Below are positions 9,869 through 18,585 of a stretch of DNA of 64,000 bases, one piece after another (the first letter of the stretch is position 1; every line of letters starts with the position of its first letter). The notes below the pieces were generated by a model. That model searched no databases and was not told where the DNA came from. It worked only from the letters and a program-made list of their open reading frames with translations. A program made the translations under genes and the position numbers. The DNA comes from Hyalangium versicolor. GTDB lineage: Bacteria; Myxococcota; Myxococcia; Myxococcales; Myxococcaceae. Where the stretch lies: NCBI RefSeq assembly GCF_020103695.1, contig NZ_JAHXBF010000001.1, forward strand, positions 124,001-188,000, written 5' to 3'.

Positions 9869-10723
9869 ATGGGTGTCTTTTCGCTGCTGGTTTCGCAGCG
9901 CCGAGGGAGGAACGAAGCCGGGCAGGTGGCCGTCGAGGCGGCCCTGGTCATGCCCCTCTTCGTCTTCTTCATTCTCGGCATTCTTCAGATGGGGTTGACG
10001 GCCCAGGCGCGGGTGATGGCCAAGTACGCAGCCTACCGGGCCGCGCGCGTAGGGGCCATGAACAACGCGGATCCGAGCGCCATCGAGGCGGCGGCCATCC
10101 TGCACCTGTTGCCGGTGTTGGTCAGCAGCTCGGAAACCATTCTGCCCACCAGCTCCACGGGCGATGTGATCTCGAAGTTCGCCCGGCACGTCAGCTTCGA
10201 CAACCGGCTGCTCAGCGGCGACAAGATGGTGAAGACGGTCGTCTGTGGCCCGCTCAAGGGCGATCTGGATGGCTCGGGTCCCAACTCCATTGGTAGGGCC
10301 GGCCAGCAGGCGCTGGGAGGCGAGGGCTCCAACAACGAGGTCGACTTCGACGACCCGGCGGTGCATGCCTTCCCCGCGGCCTACATCCGGGACGCCAACG
10401 CCCTGCGGCGCTTCAACCGGCTGCGCCTGGTGGTGCAGATCCAGTTGCTGTACCGGATGCCCATCCCCTTCGCCAACTGGGTGATCACCAAGGCGTACCT
10501 GGGCACCAGCCTTCCCTCGGTGCTGATGATGCCCAACAAGAACGGCGTGCCGCGGGACGTGGGCATGACCCAGGTGGGCCAGGTGGCCAGGGCCTCGCAG
10601 ATGGGAGTCTTCGTGGTGCCCATCAACGTCAGCTACGCTATGCGCATGCAGAGCAATTTCTACCTCGGCCGCTTCGCGCTGCCCGAGAAGAACGAGTGCA
10701 TCACCTACGCCCATCCGGGCTAG
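9869..10723 (+). CDS. TadE-like pseudopilin, module 1
   Basis: 284 residues from ATG 9869 (an in-frame ATG at 9833 would add 12 residues). A short basic leader ends in AGQVAVEAALVMPLFVFF: Gly at the cleavage position with Glu at +5 followed by a hydrophobic segment, the prepilin motif of TadE/TadF minor pilins processed by the TadV peptidase. The rest is extracytoplasmic with KYAAYRAARVG just after the membrane segment, PFANWVI in the middle and YAMRMQSNF near the end. The protein at 51614 shares all these landmarks. It opens a plus-strand operon of pseudopilins and secreted proteins. Assembly into a Tad pseudopilus at the cell envelope is inferred from family. Confidence 0.82.
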   Translation: MGVFSLLVSQRRGRNEAGQVAVEAALVMPLFVFFILGILQMGLTAQARVMAKYAAYRAARVGAMNNADPSAIEAAAILHLLPVLVSSSETILPTSSTGDVISKFARHVSFDNRLLSGDKMVKTVVCGPLKGDLDGSGPNSIGRAGQQALGGEGSNNEVDFDDPAVHAFPAAYIRDANALRRFNRLRLVVQIQLLYRMPIPFANWVITKAYLGTSLPSVLMMPNKNGVPRDVGMTQVGQVARASQMGVFVVPINVSYAMRMQSNFYLGRFALPEKNECITYAHPG

Positions 10724-10774
10724 TCCCGTTCTCGAGAGTCGCTTCGAGATGATGTCGTGAGTGAGGTTTGATTC

Positions 10775-12385
10775 ATGAGACGCATCCTGAGACCCCTTCT
10801 GGCCCATCCCCGCGCCCGCAGCGCCCGACGCTCGCGTGGGCAGATGATCATCCTGGCGGCCGTGGCGCTGCTCGTCCTGGCGCTCATCACCTTCATCACC
10901 TTCAACGTGACGGTGGCGGTGCAGCAGCGCATCAAGCTGCAGAACTACGCGGACGCCAAGGCGTTCTCCATGGCGGTCGCCGAGGCGCGCACGCTCAACT
11001 ACCTGGCGTACACCAACCGCGCCATCGCCTCGTCCTACGTGGGCATGGCCAACGTGCACGCGTACATGTCCGAGGCGGCGATGCTTGCCGACCTGAAGGT
11101 GAGCGCCGCGGGCATCATGAGCGCCATCGCCGCGGAGGAGTACGACATGTGCTTCTGCTGCTGCACGCCGTTCGGCTGCGCGCCGTGCTGCTTCCAGCAC
11201 TGCATCGATGGGGCCGAGGCGACGGTGAACGCCGCGGGGCTGACGCTCGACTACATCTCCGGGAAGATGGGCAGCAGCCTGAAGAAGCTGGATGCGCCCG
11301 CGACGCAGGCGGTGTCGTCGCTCAACAACCACATCCAGATGCTTCGCGCCTCGCAGATGGCGTCCAAGGGGTCCGTGATCAGCATGCTGACGGGTGGCAA
11401 CTTCGGCTCGCTGAAGACCAACAACATGCAGCAGGCCGCGTCCGTCACCTCGGACGAGGGCGCGATGACCGCCGCCAACGAGCAGCAGTGGCTGCGGCTC
11501 TTCAGCAGCAACAGCAACGTGAAGAAGCAGATCATGGCCGAGACGGTGAACGCCTCGCGCCAGGAGTTCGCGTGGAACCGCTCGGGCCCTCTGGGACCGG
11601 TGCCGCCCACCCCCATGCTCTTCCCGAACATCAGCCAGAAGGTGAAGGCCAGCATGTGGATGGGGCCCACGGGTACCTGGACGGTGGCGCAGTTGCCCGC
11701 CGTCGGAGGCCACACCGCCTTCCGGGATGGCAAGTACTCCACCACGCTCCAGGGAGATGCGGGCAACAACGTCCGGGGCTCGGTGTTGACGTCGGTCGAC
11801 TCGGCCATGCTGGGAGGTACCTGGAGGCACGGCGCCATGTCGCTGCCGCTGCCGGCCGCGGGCCCCCTCTCCCCCGGCAACCTCTCCTCGGGTAACAGCA
11901 ACGGCCACAGCGGTGGCCTCCTGGGCTTCTTCAACAACCCTCACAGCGGCTCCAACCACAACGTGGATCTGGACATGTCTCGCTTCGAGGAGTTCAACAT
12001 CGGCACCAGCTACCCGTTCAACCAGCCCTCCGTGTTCGCGGCGGTGAGCACGGACACGCGGGTCAACGAGTATGGCCAGCGCGGTCCGTGGGAAGTGGCC
12101 AAGGATGGCTCGGGCACCGTCACCATGAAGAAGGTGGGGCCCGAGGACGCCAAGCTGACGCTGAGCAACAACACCCGGTCCAAGGCCTTCTCCAAGGCCA
12201 TGGTGTACTACCACCGGATCGGCGACTGGTCTGACTACCCCAACATGTTCAACCCCTTCTGGCGCGCCAAGCTCGCACCGCTCACCGATGCGGAGGCGCT
12301 GGTGCTGGGCTCGGTGGATAGCAATGCCGCCGCGCTCGTCATGGGCGTCAAGGCCATCAACGGCAGCGCCGTCAACGTCAAGTGA
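10775..12385 (+). CDS. TadG-like pilus-assembly protein, module 1
   Basis: 536 residues. After a basic leader, RGQMIILAAVALLVLALI is the single N-terminal membrane segment of the TadG-like family; Glu at +5 is absent, as usual in TadG. It is followed by the family signature of LQN.AD.KAFSMA and EARTLNYLAYTNRA. A cysteine-rich patch (CFCCCTPFGCAPCCFQHC, about residues 125-142) is striking and not present in the module-2 paralogue. The C-terminus has VYYHRIGDWSDYPNMFNPFW, matching the paralogue at 52595. It lies 51 bases after the TadE-like gene and 8 bases before the next. A large tip or minor-pilin role is inferred. Confidence 0.78.
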   Translation: MRRILRPLLAHPRARSARRSRGQMIILAAVALLVLALITFITFNVTVAVQQRIKLQNYADAKAFSMAVAEARTLNYLAYTNRAIASSYVGMANVHAYMSEAAMLADLKVSAAGIMSAIAAEEYDMCFCCCTPFGCAPCCFQHCIDGAEATVNAAGLTLDYISGKMGSSLKKLDAPATQAVSSLNNHIQMLRASQMASKGSVISMLTGGNFGSLKTNNMQQAASVTSDEGAMTAANEQQWLRLFSSNSNVKKQIMAETVNASRQEFAWNRSGPLGPVPPTPMLFPNISQKVKASMWMGPTGTWTVAQLPAVGGHTAFRDGKYSTTLQGDAGNNVRGSVLTSVDSAMLGGTWRHGAMSLPLPAAGPLSPGNLSSGNSNGHSGGLLGFFNNPHSGSNHNVDLDMSRFEEFNIGTSYPFNQPSVFAAVSTDTRVNEYGQRGPWEVAKDGSGTVTMKKVGPEDAKLTLSNNTRSKAFSKAMVYYHRIGDWSDYPNMFNPFWRAKLAPLTDAEALVLGSVDSNAAALVMGVKAINGSAVNVK

Positions 12386-12393
12386 GGTGAAGG

Positions 12394-13713
12394 ATGCACT
12401 CCCTTCGTCAGAAGGCTCTTCGTTCCACCCAGGGCCGGCGCGCTCGCGGCTCCGCCATGGTGGAGTTCGTCATCCTCAACATCATCCTGGTGCCGCTGTT
12501 CCTCTACGCCATCTTCCTGATGGACGCGGCCTACCTGAAGCTGGATCTCCAGGAGACGGTCATCTCCGGCGTGTGGGACTTCACCACGCGCAACACCGAA
12601 CCCGGCGCGTTCAAGGATGGAGGCCTCGGCGCTCCCTCCTCGAAGTCGGACAACGACAAGAATGAGCTGGCCACCGTCGCGAAGGCGGTGCGCATCGTCT
12701 ACGCCGATCACACCTCCGCGGTGGACGATGGGGCGGACCCCTTCGATGGCACCACCTACAGCAAGGAGACCTACCTCCGGGGCAACGGAGACGGCTCTCA
12801 GTACCCTTCACAGTCGGGCCACAAGAAGCACCACACGGGCTTTGGCGCCCAGTACTCGTTCCGCTTCGTGAAGAAGGACGACGTGGACGAAGAGGAGGAT
12901 GAGCCGACGGACACCCAGTTCCAGTGTGGCCTTTCCGAGGACCTGAACTGGACCGTGGACTTCAACATGAAGGAGTTCGCCTCCACGGGCTACAACACGG
13001 GCGGTGAGGTGCGGTGCTGGGCCAAGGGCTACATCTACAACTACATCATCCCCTCGGACTTCATGCAGGAGTTCTCCCAGGTGGAGATGTCCAAGATGAA
13101 GCTGCGCAAGGACACCACGGGCAAGGGCGTGCACGAGTGGCAGGGAGACGGTGGAGACCTGGAAAACATCGTGGCCTATGAGACGGCGTCCGTGAGCTTC
13201 AACACGTGGGCGCTGCGCAACGGCGCCAAGAACGGCGACGATGTGAAGGCACTGGGCCGGTACAACGGCGCGCTGGCGAGCGCGGACCTCCGCGTGCCCA
13301 AGAGCGCGATGCCCACCATCGGCCAGAGCGCGAGCAGCCCCGAGGCCAACCCGTTCTTCCGGCGCGTGCAGTACCTGTACACGAGCAACGGGACCAACGC
13401 GGCGACCTACACCGCGGCGGTGGGCGCCACGGCACAGCTCACGAGCAAGGGGACGAGCGAGAAGCTGATGTTGGTGCTGAGCGTCCCGCCGGGAACCTCT
13501 TCCAACAACGTCCTGCCCAACATCATCGGGGTGCACCTGACGGCGCGCTACAAGCCGCGCTCTCCCGGCCAGAAGCAGGGCGCCGGCCTGGGCAGTGGCG
13601 ACTTCCTGTCCACGCCGTACTCGGGTCCGAACAACAACTACCGCACCGCGGCCAACGCCCGCGGGCCCTTCTACATGGGTTGCAGGAACGCGGAGAACGC
13701 CAATTGCTTCTGA
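12394..13713 (+). CDS. Second TadE/TadF-like pseudopilin, module 1
   Basis: 439 residues. The leader ends RARGSAMVEFVILNIILVPL, again Gly then Glu at +5 and a hydrophobic helix, so a processed pseudopilin. Directly after the helix come YLKLDLQETVISGVWDFTT. The large extracytoplasmic part has an acidic stretch (VDEEEDEPTD) and ends with FYMGCRNAENANCF. The gene at 54675 has the same layout including KLKLQE...VWEMTS and HFMGCKNAQ near its C-terminus. It starts 8 bases after the TadG-like gene, and the next gene begins inside its last codons, which indicates translational coupling. Much larger than classical TadE/TadF (about 200 residues). Confidence 0.78.
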   Translation: MHSLRQKALRSTQGRRARGSAMVEFVILNIILVPLFLYAIFLMDAAYLKLDLQETVISGVWDFTTRNTEPGAFKDGGLGAPSSKSDNDKNELATVAKAVRIVYADHTSAVDDGADPFDGTTYSKETYLRGNGDGSQYPSQSGHKKHHTGFGAQYSFRFVKKDDVDEEEDEPTDTQFQCGLSEDLNWTVDFNMKEFASTGYNTGGEVRCWAKGYIYNYIIPSDFMQEFSQVEMSKMKLRKDTTGKGVHEWQGDGGDLENIVAYETASVSFNTWALRNGAKNGDDVKALGRYNGALASADLRVPKSAMPTIGQSASSPEANPFFRRVQYLYTSNGTNAATYTAAVGATAQLTSKGTSEKLMLVLSVPPGTSSNNVLPNIIGVHLTARYKPRSPGQKQGAGLGSGDFLSTPYSGPNNNYRTAANARGPFYMGCRNAENANCF

Positions 13714-14633
13714 AGCCCTTCAGCGTCGCGGTGTGCCTGTGGGCAGCGGTTCCCGCGTTCGCCGCGGGCACGGCGAGCCCCAGCGCCAAGGCGGCGAGCG
13801 GGGCCTCCAGCTCCAAGGCGGCTCCTGCCTCGGCTCAGCCCGCGGGGGGGCAGGGAGGCACCTGCTCGGCTTGTGGCGCACCAGGAGGCGGCGGCACCTG
13901 CGCTGCTCCCCAGCCGGGCCAGGCCCCGCAACTCTCGAATGAGGAGTGGAAGGAGTACGTCCGCAAGAAGCTCCTCGAGAGCGAGCAGGAAGCGCCAGAG
14001 CCGGTGGATCCGGATCCGTTCTCGTTCAGCGTCTTCAAGGGCCGGCGCCCGGAGCCCATGGGCGAGCAGACGCTGATCAACGGCGCGAAGATGCAGATCG
14101 CCACGCTCATCGTGGAGGATTCGCCGCAGGACGTGGCCCAGGCGTACTACGAGACGTTCGTCCACATGGGGTTCCGGCCCCTGTTGGGGGATGTGCCCGA
14201 GGCGCCCGGGGTGCGCTACCTGAGCTTCCGGCCCGTGAGCAGCAAGAACCTCAAGACGGTGACGCTGGTGCCCAACGGCTCGGGCACCGTCATCCTGGCC
14301 TCCGTCGGCAATCCGGAGGAGATGCTGGTGCAGAAGCCGGCGCTGCCCGGCGGGTTGCCCGTGCCTCCCAACTCCGAGGCGGCCTCGGCCATCCAGCAGA
14401 TGGAGCCGGGGAGCTCCTCGCGCAGTGCCTTCTTCGTGGTCAATGGCTCCACGCCGGAGAACGTGCGTGCGTTCTACCGCAGCGAATTGCCTCGCCTGGG
14501 CTTCTCGCCTATCGGGCAGAGCGCTCAGCAGGACTCCGAGAGCTTCGAGAAGGAAGGCGTGCTGCTGACCATCTCGGCCCGTCCACATACCGATCCCAAC
14601 ACCGTTGCCGTGAGCCTCGTCTGGCTCGAGTAG
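13704..14633 (+). CDS. Secreted two-repeat protein of module 1
   Basis: 309 residues from a TTG at 13704 that overlaps the preceding stop; GGAG lies 8 bases upstream and no ATG is in frame before the conserved part. A signal peptide (LLLKPFSVAVCLWAAVPAFA) is followed by a Ser/Ala/Gly linker with CSACGAPGGGGTC. Two similar halves follow: TLIVEDSPQDVAQAYYETF and FVVNGSTPENVRAFYRSEL each start a domain of about 90 residues and each end in a Gly-Phe strand. The protein at 55867 shows the same two-half pattern (TTEDSLEKVAGYFADHW). No family is recognised; a periplasmic assembly or chaperone role for the pseudopilus is inferred from position alone. Confidence 0.68.
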   Translation: MLLKPFSVAVCLWAAVPAFAAGTASPSAKAASGASSSKAAPASAQPAGGQGGTCSACGAPGGGGTCAAPQPGQAPQLSNEEWKEYVRKKLLESEQEAPEPVDPDPFSFSVFKGRRPEPMGEQTLINGAKMQIATLIVEDSPQDVAQAYYETFVHMGFRPLLGDVPEAPGVRYLSFRPVSSKNLKTVTLVPNGSGTVILASVGNPEEMLVQKPALPGGLPVPPNSEAASAIQQMEPGSSSRSAFFVVNGSTPENVRAFYRSELPRLGFSPIGQSAQQDSESFEKEGVLLTISARPHTDPNTVAVSLVWLE

Positions 14634-14646
14634 AGGAGACATCCGC

Positions 14647-15024
14647 GTGAACGCCATTCGCATCGTGGCCCTGAGCGTGTTGTTGGCTGCCGGGGGCTCG
14701 CTGGCCGAGGGAAAGAAGAAGACGGCGGAGCAGCCGAAGACTCCCGAGCCGGTCCTCACCGAGGCAGACAAGCCGAAGACCTGCACCGATCAGTGCGAGA
14801 TGATGGAGAAGTTGATGGTGGAGCCCTGCAAGAAGGGGGCGAACTCCGCCAACAAGCAGGCCCGGCAGATGTGCTCCGACCAGGCCAAGCAGGTCGTCGA
14901 TGCATGCTACGGCAGCTGCAAGGACAAGGGCCAGGTCGACAAGCAGTACATCATGGAGCGCATCAAGATGCCCGCGGGCTACAAGCCCGAGAGCGGGGGC
15001 TCGGGAGGGGATGATGCGCACTGA
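14647..15024 (+). CDS. Small secreted protein with mirror-symmetric cysteines
   Basis: 125 residues, GTG start with GAGGAG upstream. A signal peptide ends near SLAEG, followed by a Lys/Pro-rich linker. Six cysteines are arranged CX3C-X10-C-X14-C-X10-CX3C (residues about 47-93), exactly symmetric about the middle, with helical sequence between them. Such spacing suggests a disulfide-locked helical hairpin, similar in logic to twin-CX3C or twin-CX9C folds of other systems, although no homology is claimed. The tail is Gly/Ser/Asp-rich and its last codons overlap the Flp-like gene. A soluble envelope partner of the pseudopilus is a reasonable guess. Confidence 0.65.
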   Translation: MNAIRIVALSVLLAAGGSLAEGKKKTAEQPKTPEPVLTEADKPKTCTDQCEMMEKLMVEPCKKGANSANKQARQMCSDQAKQVVDACYGSCKDKGQVDKQYIMERIKMPAGYKPESGGSGGDDAH

Positions 15025-15220
15025 GTCTCGAGCCGTGGCCCGGCGGGCAGGGTGGCTGCGGCGCGCGCGCGGCCAGGCCATGGTGGAGTACTCGGTGGTG
15101 CTCTACTTCCTGGCGGTGGCCGGAGGCGTGGCCATCATCACGGTGCTGCCCATGTTGATGAATGCCCTGGACCGTTACCTCCAGGGGATCTACTTCATGC
15201 TCAACCTGGCCATTCCGTGA
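15014..15220 (+). CDS. Flp-like prepilin, module 1
   Basis: 68 residues. The basic leader ends RARGQAMVEYSVVLYFLAV, which matches the Flp prepilin rule G/XXXXEY (cleavage after Gly, Glu at +5, Tyr at +6) followed by one hydrophobic helix. The mature protein is about 49 residues, as in Flp pilins, but its tail ends YFMLNLAIP. The second ATG of the ATGATG pair is preferred because GGAGG is 5 bases upstream. The start overlaps the end of the cysteine-rich gene. The paralogue at 57424 ends in the very similar YYFVLNLPFP. Probable major pseudopilin subunit, processed by a TadV-like peptidase not in this window. Confidence 0.75.
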   Translation: MRTESRAVARRAGWLRRARGQAMVEYSVVLYFLAVAGGVAIITVLPMLMNALDRYLQGIYFMLNLAIP

Positions 15221-15248
15221 GCCAGTCTCGTCGAGGAGTCCATCTTTC

Positions 15249-16235
15249 ATGAAACGCTCGCGTTTCCTGGCGGCCGTGCTGGCCCTGGGAGGGTTGCTCG
15301 GGGCGGCCGAGGTTCGGTCCGCCGCCAACCAGAACCGCCTGGATGAGTTCGAGAAGAAGGCCCTGAAGGATCGCCGCGCGCAGGGGCTGGACAAGAACCG
15401 CTCGGCCCTCTTCGCGAAGTATCCCTCGCCGGAGATCAAGCTGGAGAGCGGCCAGGTGCCCACGGTGTCGGTGGGCTCGGAGACGACCCTGACGGTGAAC
15501 GGGCGCTTCCTGCCGGGCTCCATGGCGAACACCGAGTGCGCGGGCACGGAGATCCTCTCGGAGAAGGTGACGGAGACCCGCGTGGAGGTGCGTCTGCGGG
15601 TGACGACCCTGGCGTTGCCGGGCTCGTGCAATGTGGAGATCATCTCTCCGGTGAGCCTGGCGTCGGCCACCAAGCAGGCCTTCCAGGTGGTGGGCGATTA
15701 CACCTGGCAGTTGGCGCTGGCCAACGGGATGAAGGCGCGCCTGCGCACCACGTCCCAGCCGGGCACGGTGCTCGTCAGCGGCACCTCCGAGTGGTTCGGC
15801 AAGGACGGCAAGTCCCTGGGCACCCGCCCCGTGAGCGTCACGCGCGAGCCCGATGGTTACCGGGTGACGGTGCAGCGCTCGGCCGAGGAGACAGCCGCGT
15901 CCGATCAGGCGATGGAGGAGGCTCGCGCGGATTACTCCAGTGCCGACAACCAGAAGAAGATGGCCGAGATCCAGCAGAAGATGCAGCAGGATTGCATGAA
16001 GTTGCCTCCGGCCCAGATGGGCACCTGTATCCAGAAGTACACGGAGCAGATGAAGACCATCTCGGACAAGGCGATGGCGAAGGGGCAGGCGGCGCAGGAG
16101 AAGGCGGCGGCCGGGACCGTGGGCTGCCAGTCCCTGCACCTCCAGGTGAACCAGGGCAAGGTGACGGGTCAGGGCAACTCCTGTGGTGCGCCGGGAGATG
16201 TGGCGGTGACGGGCTCCGTCTCCGTCGCGAAGTAG
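15249..16235 (+). CDS. Secreted protein with beta domain and coiled coil
   Basis: 328 residues with a signal peptide (MKRSRFLAAVLALGGLLGAA). A charged helix (DEFEKKALKDRRAQGLDKNR) leads to an IPT/TIG-like beta domain (about 55-140, with VSVGSETTLTVNGRFLPG), then a second beta domain around YTWQLALANGM, and a Gln/Lys/Met-rich coiled-coil region (about 215-295) containing two cysteines, CMKLPPAQMGTC. It follows the Flp-like gene by 28 bases and is probably the last gene of pseudopilin module 1. Module 2 has no clear equivalent. Function unknown; an extracellular or periplasmic role in the same apparatus is inferred. Confidence 0.65.
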   Translation: MKRSRFLAAVLALGGLLGAAEVRSAANQNRLDEFEKKALKDRRAQGLDKNRSALFAKYPSPEIKLESGQVPTVSVGSETTLTVNGRFLPGSMANTECAGTEILSEKVTETRVEVRLRVTTLALPGSCNVEIISPVSLASATKQAFQVVGDYTWQLALANGMKARLRTTSQPGTVLVSGTSEWFGKDGKSLGTRPVSVTREPDGYRVTVQRSAEETAASDQAMEEARADYSSADNQKKMAEIQQKMQQDCMKLPPAQMGTCIQKYTEQMKTISDKAMAKGQAAQEKAAAGTVGCQSLHLQVNQGKVTGQGNSCGAPGDVAVTGSVSVAK

Positions 16236-16253
16236 CAACTCCTGGCTCGGAGG

Positions 16254-17546
16254 GTGGGGCTGGGAGAGCAGCACGGCTTGCCGGGAGTGAGCGGGGACAG
16301 GCTCTCCCGGTGGCTGGTGTGCACTTGGATTGCGGCGGTGACGCTCGCCGTGGTGCCCGGGGGAGAGACTCCCTTCTCGGGCGTGAAGACCGGATTGGTG
16401 GCCGCTGGTTCCGCTGCGCTGCTCTTGCGCGCGTTCGTGGGGGCCTCGCGGCCCGCGCCCCTGGCCCCTCGAGTCCTGGCCGGGCTGTGGATCGCATCGC
16501 TGGCGTTCTCCTCCTTGATCGGGCCCGCTGCACGCCCGGGAGGGATGTGGCTGGATGCCGCGGCGGGGTGCGTGCTGCTCGCGCTCCTGCAGGCTCCGTT
16601 CGAACCGCGAGCTCCCATGCGCGCCGTGGCTGGCGCCGGTACCGCGCTGGCGCTGGTCGCCGTGCTCCAGTTTCTCGGGTGGGATCCCTTTCGCTGGATG
16701 GGTTGGAGTTCTTCCCATCCTGGTGAGCGGATGCGCATCTACGGGACGCTGGGGAACCCGGACTTCGTCGCCGCTTACCTGGGAGTCAGCCTGTGCCTCG
16801 TCGTGGGGGAATTCTTCTCCGCCAACGAGGTCCGTTGGCGTCGGCTCTGGCTCGCTGCGGCTGTCCTCCAACTCTGCGCGCTGGCCGCGACGCGGTCCTG
16901 GGGCACGCTGCCTGCTCTCGGCGCCGCAGCGTTGAGCCTCGTGTGGACGCGTGGCTCGGAGCCGACTGGGAGGTTGGAGGGCTCGCGGCGTCTCGGATGG
17001 AGGGCCGTGGTTTTTGCGATCCTGGGCGTGGTGCTGCTGCTGGGCGCTGTGTGGGGGCGATCCCTCGGCGCGGTGGTGGAAGGCCGGCTCTATCTCTGGC
17101 GTGTCGCCGCTCCACGAGTGCTGGAGGCTCCGATGTTCGGGCACGGGCCGGGGAGCTTCCGCGTCCTCTGGCCTTCGTGGGAGGCGGAGTACTGGGCGCA
17201 CGGGGGCTCTGCCGCGCAGGAGGGCTTTGTCGCGCTGCAGGATCACGCCCATTTCGACTACCTGGAGTGGCTCCTGGAACTCGGGCTCGTGGGCGTCGTG
17301 CCCCGGATGCTCCTGGTGCTGCTGGCCCTTCGCGCAGGGCGTCAATGGCAGGAGACACGCGGCCGGGCCGCGGTCGCCGCCCTGGTGGCGCTGGCGGTCC
17401 GAGCGCTCGTGGACTTTCCGCTGGCCCGTCCTGCTGAGCTCTGCCTGTTCTGTGTCTTGCTGGCGCTTACGCTGGGTGAGGGTTCTGGCTCTCGGCGTGT
17501 CCTCGCGGGTGCGTCCGCCCAGGCAGATGCGAACAAGGTATGGTGA
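16254..17546 (+). CDS. O-antigen ligase/polymerase-like membrane protein
   Basis: 430 residues with about 10 hydrophobic segments. The Wzy_C/O-antigen-ligase features are recognisable: YGTLGNPDFVAAYLGVSL in the middle and, in the large periplasmic loop, RLYLWRVAAPRVLEAP followed by FGHGPGSF and DHAHFDYLEWLLELGLVG, the conserved His-containing loop. Such proteins join or polymerise lipid-linked glycans at the periplasmic face of the inner membrane. The start is uncertain: GTG 16254 is used, with GGAGG immediately before it; another in-frame GTG lies at 16287. Eighteen bases separate it from the preceding secreted-protein gene, so co-transcription with module 1 is possible. No other glycan genes are adjacent. 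Confidence 0.75.
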   Translation: MGLGEQHGLPGVSGDRLSRWLVCTWIAAVTLAVVPGGETPFSGVKTGLVAAGSAALLLRAFVGASRPAPLAPRVLAGLWIASLAFSSLIGPAARPGGMWLDAAAGCVLLALLQAPFEPRAPMRAVAGAGTALALVAVLQFLGWDPFRWMGWSSSHPGERMRIYGTLGNPDFVAAYLGVSLCLVVGEFFSANEVRWRRLWLAAAVLQLCALAATRSWGTLPALGAAALSLVWTRGSEPTGRLEGSRRLGWRAVVFAILGVVLLLGAVWGRSLGAVVEGRLYLWRVAAPRVLEAPMFGHGPGSFRVLWPSWEAEYWAHGGSAAQEGFVALQDHAHFDYLEWLLELGLVGVVPRMLLVLLALRAGRQWQETRGRAAVAALVALAVRALVDFPLARPAELCLFCVLLALTLGEGSGSRRVLAGASAQADANKVW

Positions 17547-17649
17547 CGCCCCGGGGTGAGGGGCCTGGACTACCGGCTCGCGTCGCGGAGTGGTGCGAAG
17601 CCCCGCCAGCACGTAAACAGGCGTCTCCAGGCAGGAGGGAAGGGGCTGA

Positions 17650-18573
17650 ATGAAGACGTTCCTCGTGGTCAACCCGCGCAGCGCCGGTGGTCAGACGGGT
17701 AAGCGCTGGGCGGAGTTGTCCGCCCAGGTGAGTCGGGCCATCGGTGAGTTCGGGCAGGAGTTCACGGCAGGGGCCATGGATGCGGCGCGCATTGCGCGCA
17801 AGGCCCTCCAGGACGGCTACGAGTGCATCGTCGCGGTGGGCGGGGACGGGACCATCAACGAGGTGGTCAACGGCTTCTTCCAGGACGGCAAGGCCATCAA
17901 CCCGAACGCGGCGCTGGGCGTCATTCCTCGCGGAACGGGCGGAGACTTCCGGCGGGCGTTCGGGTGGGATCTGGAGCTGGAGTCGGCGCTGGCGCGGTTG
18001 CGCACGGAGAAGACGGAGCCCTTCGACGTGGGGCTGGTGGAGTACATCAACCACGAGGGGAAGCCGGAGCAGCGCTACTTCGCGAACATCACCTCGTTGG
18101 GGGTGAGTGCGTTCGTGGCGAACGAGGTGAATCTGAGCAACAAGTCGTTGGGCGGGAACATGGCCTTCGTGTGGGGGACGGTGAAGGGGATGTTCGGGTT
18201 CGAGCCGCCCACGGTGAAGCTGCGCGCGGACGGTGGGGCCGAGCAGGTGCTGCCCATCAACGTGGTGGCGGTGGCCAACGGGCGCTACTTCGGCAGCGGC
18301 ATGTGCGTGGCGCCGGATTCGCTGACGCACGATGGGGTGTTCGACGTCACCATCTGGTCCGGCTACACGCTGAAGGACTTCCTCTTCAAGTCGCGAGGCA
18401 TCTACAGCGGCGAGCACGTGACGTGGAAGGGGACGACGCGCCTGCAGTGCCGGACCTTCGAGGCCGACAGCATCGAGGGCCAGAAGGTGCTCATCGAGAT
18501 CGACGGCGAGGTGCCGGGGCGGCTGCCGGCGAAGATGACGATGCTGCCCGGCGCGATCCGCCTCAAGGTGTAG
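17650..18573 (+). CDS. Diacylglycerol/lipid kinase family protein (DagK-like)
   Basis: 307 residues, matching bacterial DagK/YegS lipid kinases that phosphorylate diacylglycerol or related lipids with ATP at the membrane. NPRSAGGQTGKRW is at the N-terminus, the nucleotide-binding GGDGTINEVVNGF is at 64-76, and the second Gly-rich loop is VIPRGTGGDFRRAFG (about 96-110). The C-terminal beta domain is complete. GGAGGGAAGGGG precedes the ATG. It stands alone between genes of the same strand. Which lipid is used cannot be decided; multidrug, sphingosine-like and DAG kinases share these motifs. Confidence 0.9.
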   Translation: MKTFLVVNPRSAGGQTGKRWAELSAQVSRAIGEFGQEFTAGAMDAARIARKALQDGYECIVAVGGDGTINEVVNGFFQDGKAINPNAALGVIPRGTGGDFRRAFGWDLELESALARLRTEKTEPFDVGLVEYINHEGKPEQRYFANITSLGVSAFVANEVNLSNKSLGGNMAFVWGTVKGMFGFEPPTVKLRADGGAEQVLPINVVAVANGRYFGSGMCVAPDSLTHDGVFDVTIWSGYTLKDFLFKSRGIYSGEHVTWKGTTRLQCRTFEADSIEGQKVLIEIDGEVPGRLPAKMTMLPGAIRLKV

Positions 18574-18585
18574 GCGCCCGCAGTG

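Noticed and set aside
9812..12214. 800-residue minus-strand frame opposite the TadE/TadG-like genes
   Set aside because: Antisense shadow of genes with clear prepilin motifs.
13206..13703. Open upstream part of the frame that holds the two-repeat protein of module 1
   Set aside because: It overlaps the TadE/F-like gene, has shadow-type composition, and a signal peptide starts only at 13704.
15201..17672. 823-residue minus-strand frame across several plus-strand genes
   Set aside because: Covers parts of three well supported plus-strand genes; low-complexity Arg/His/Gly/Gln sequence; no signal or domain.
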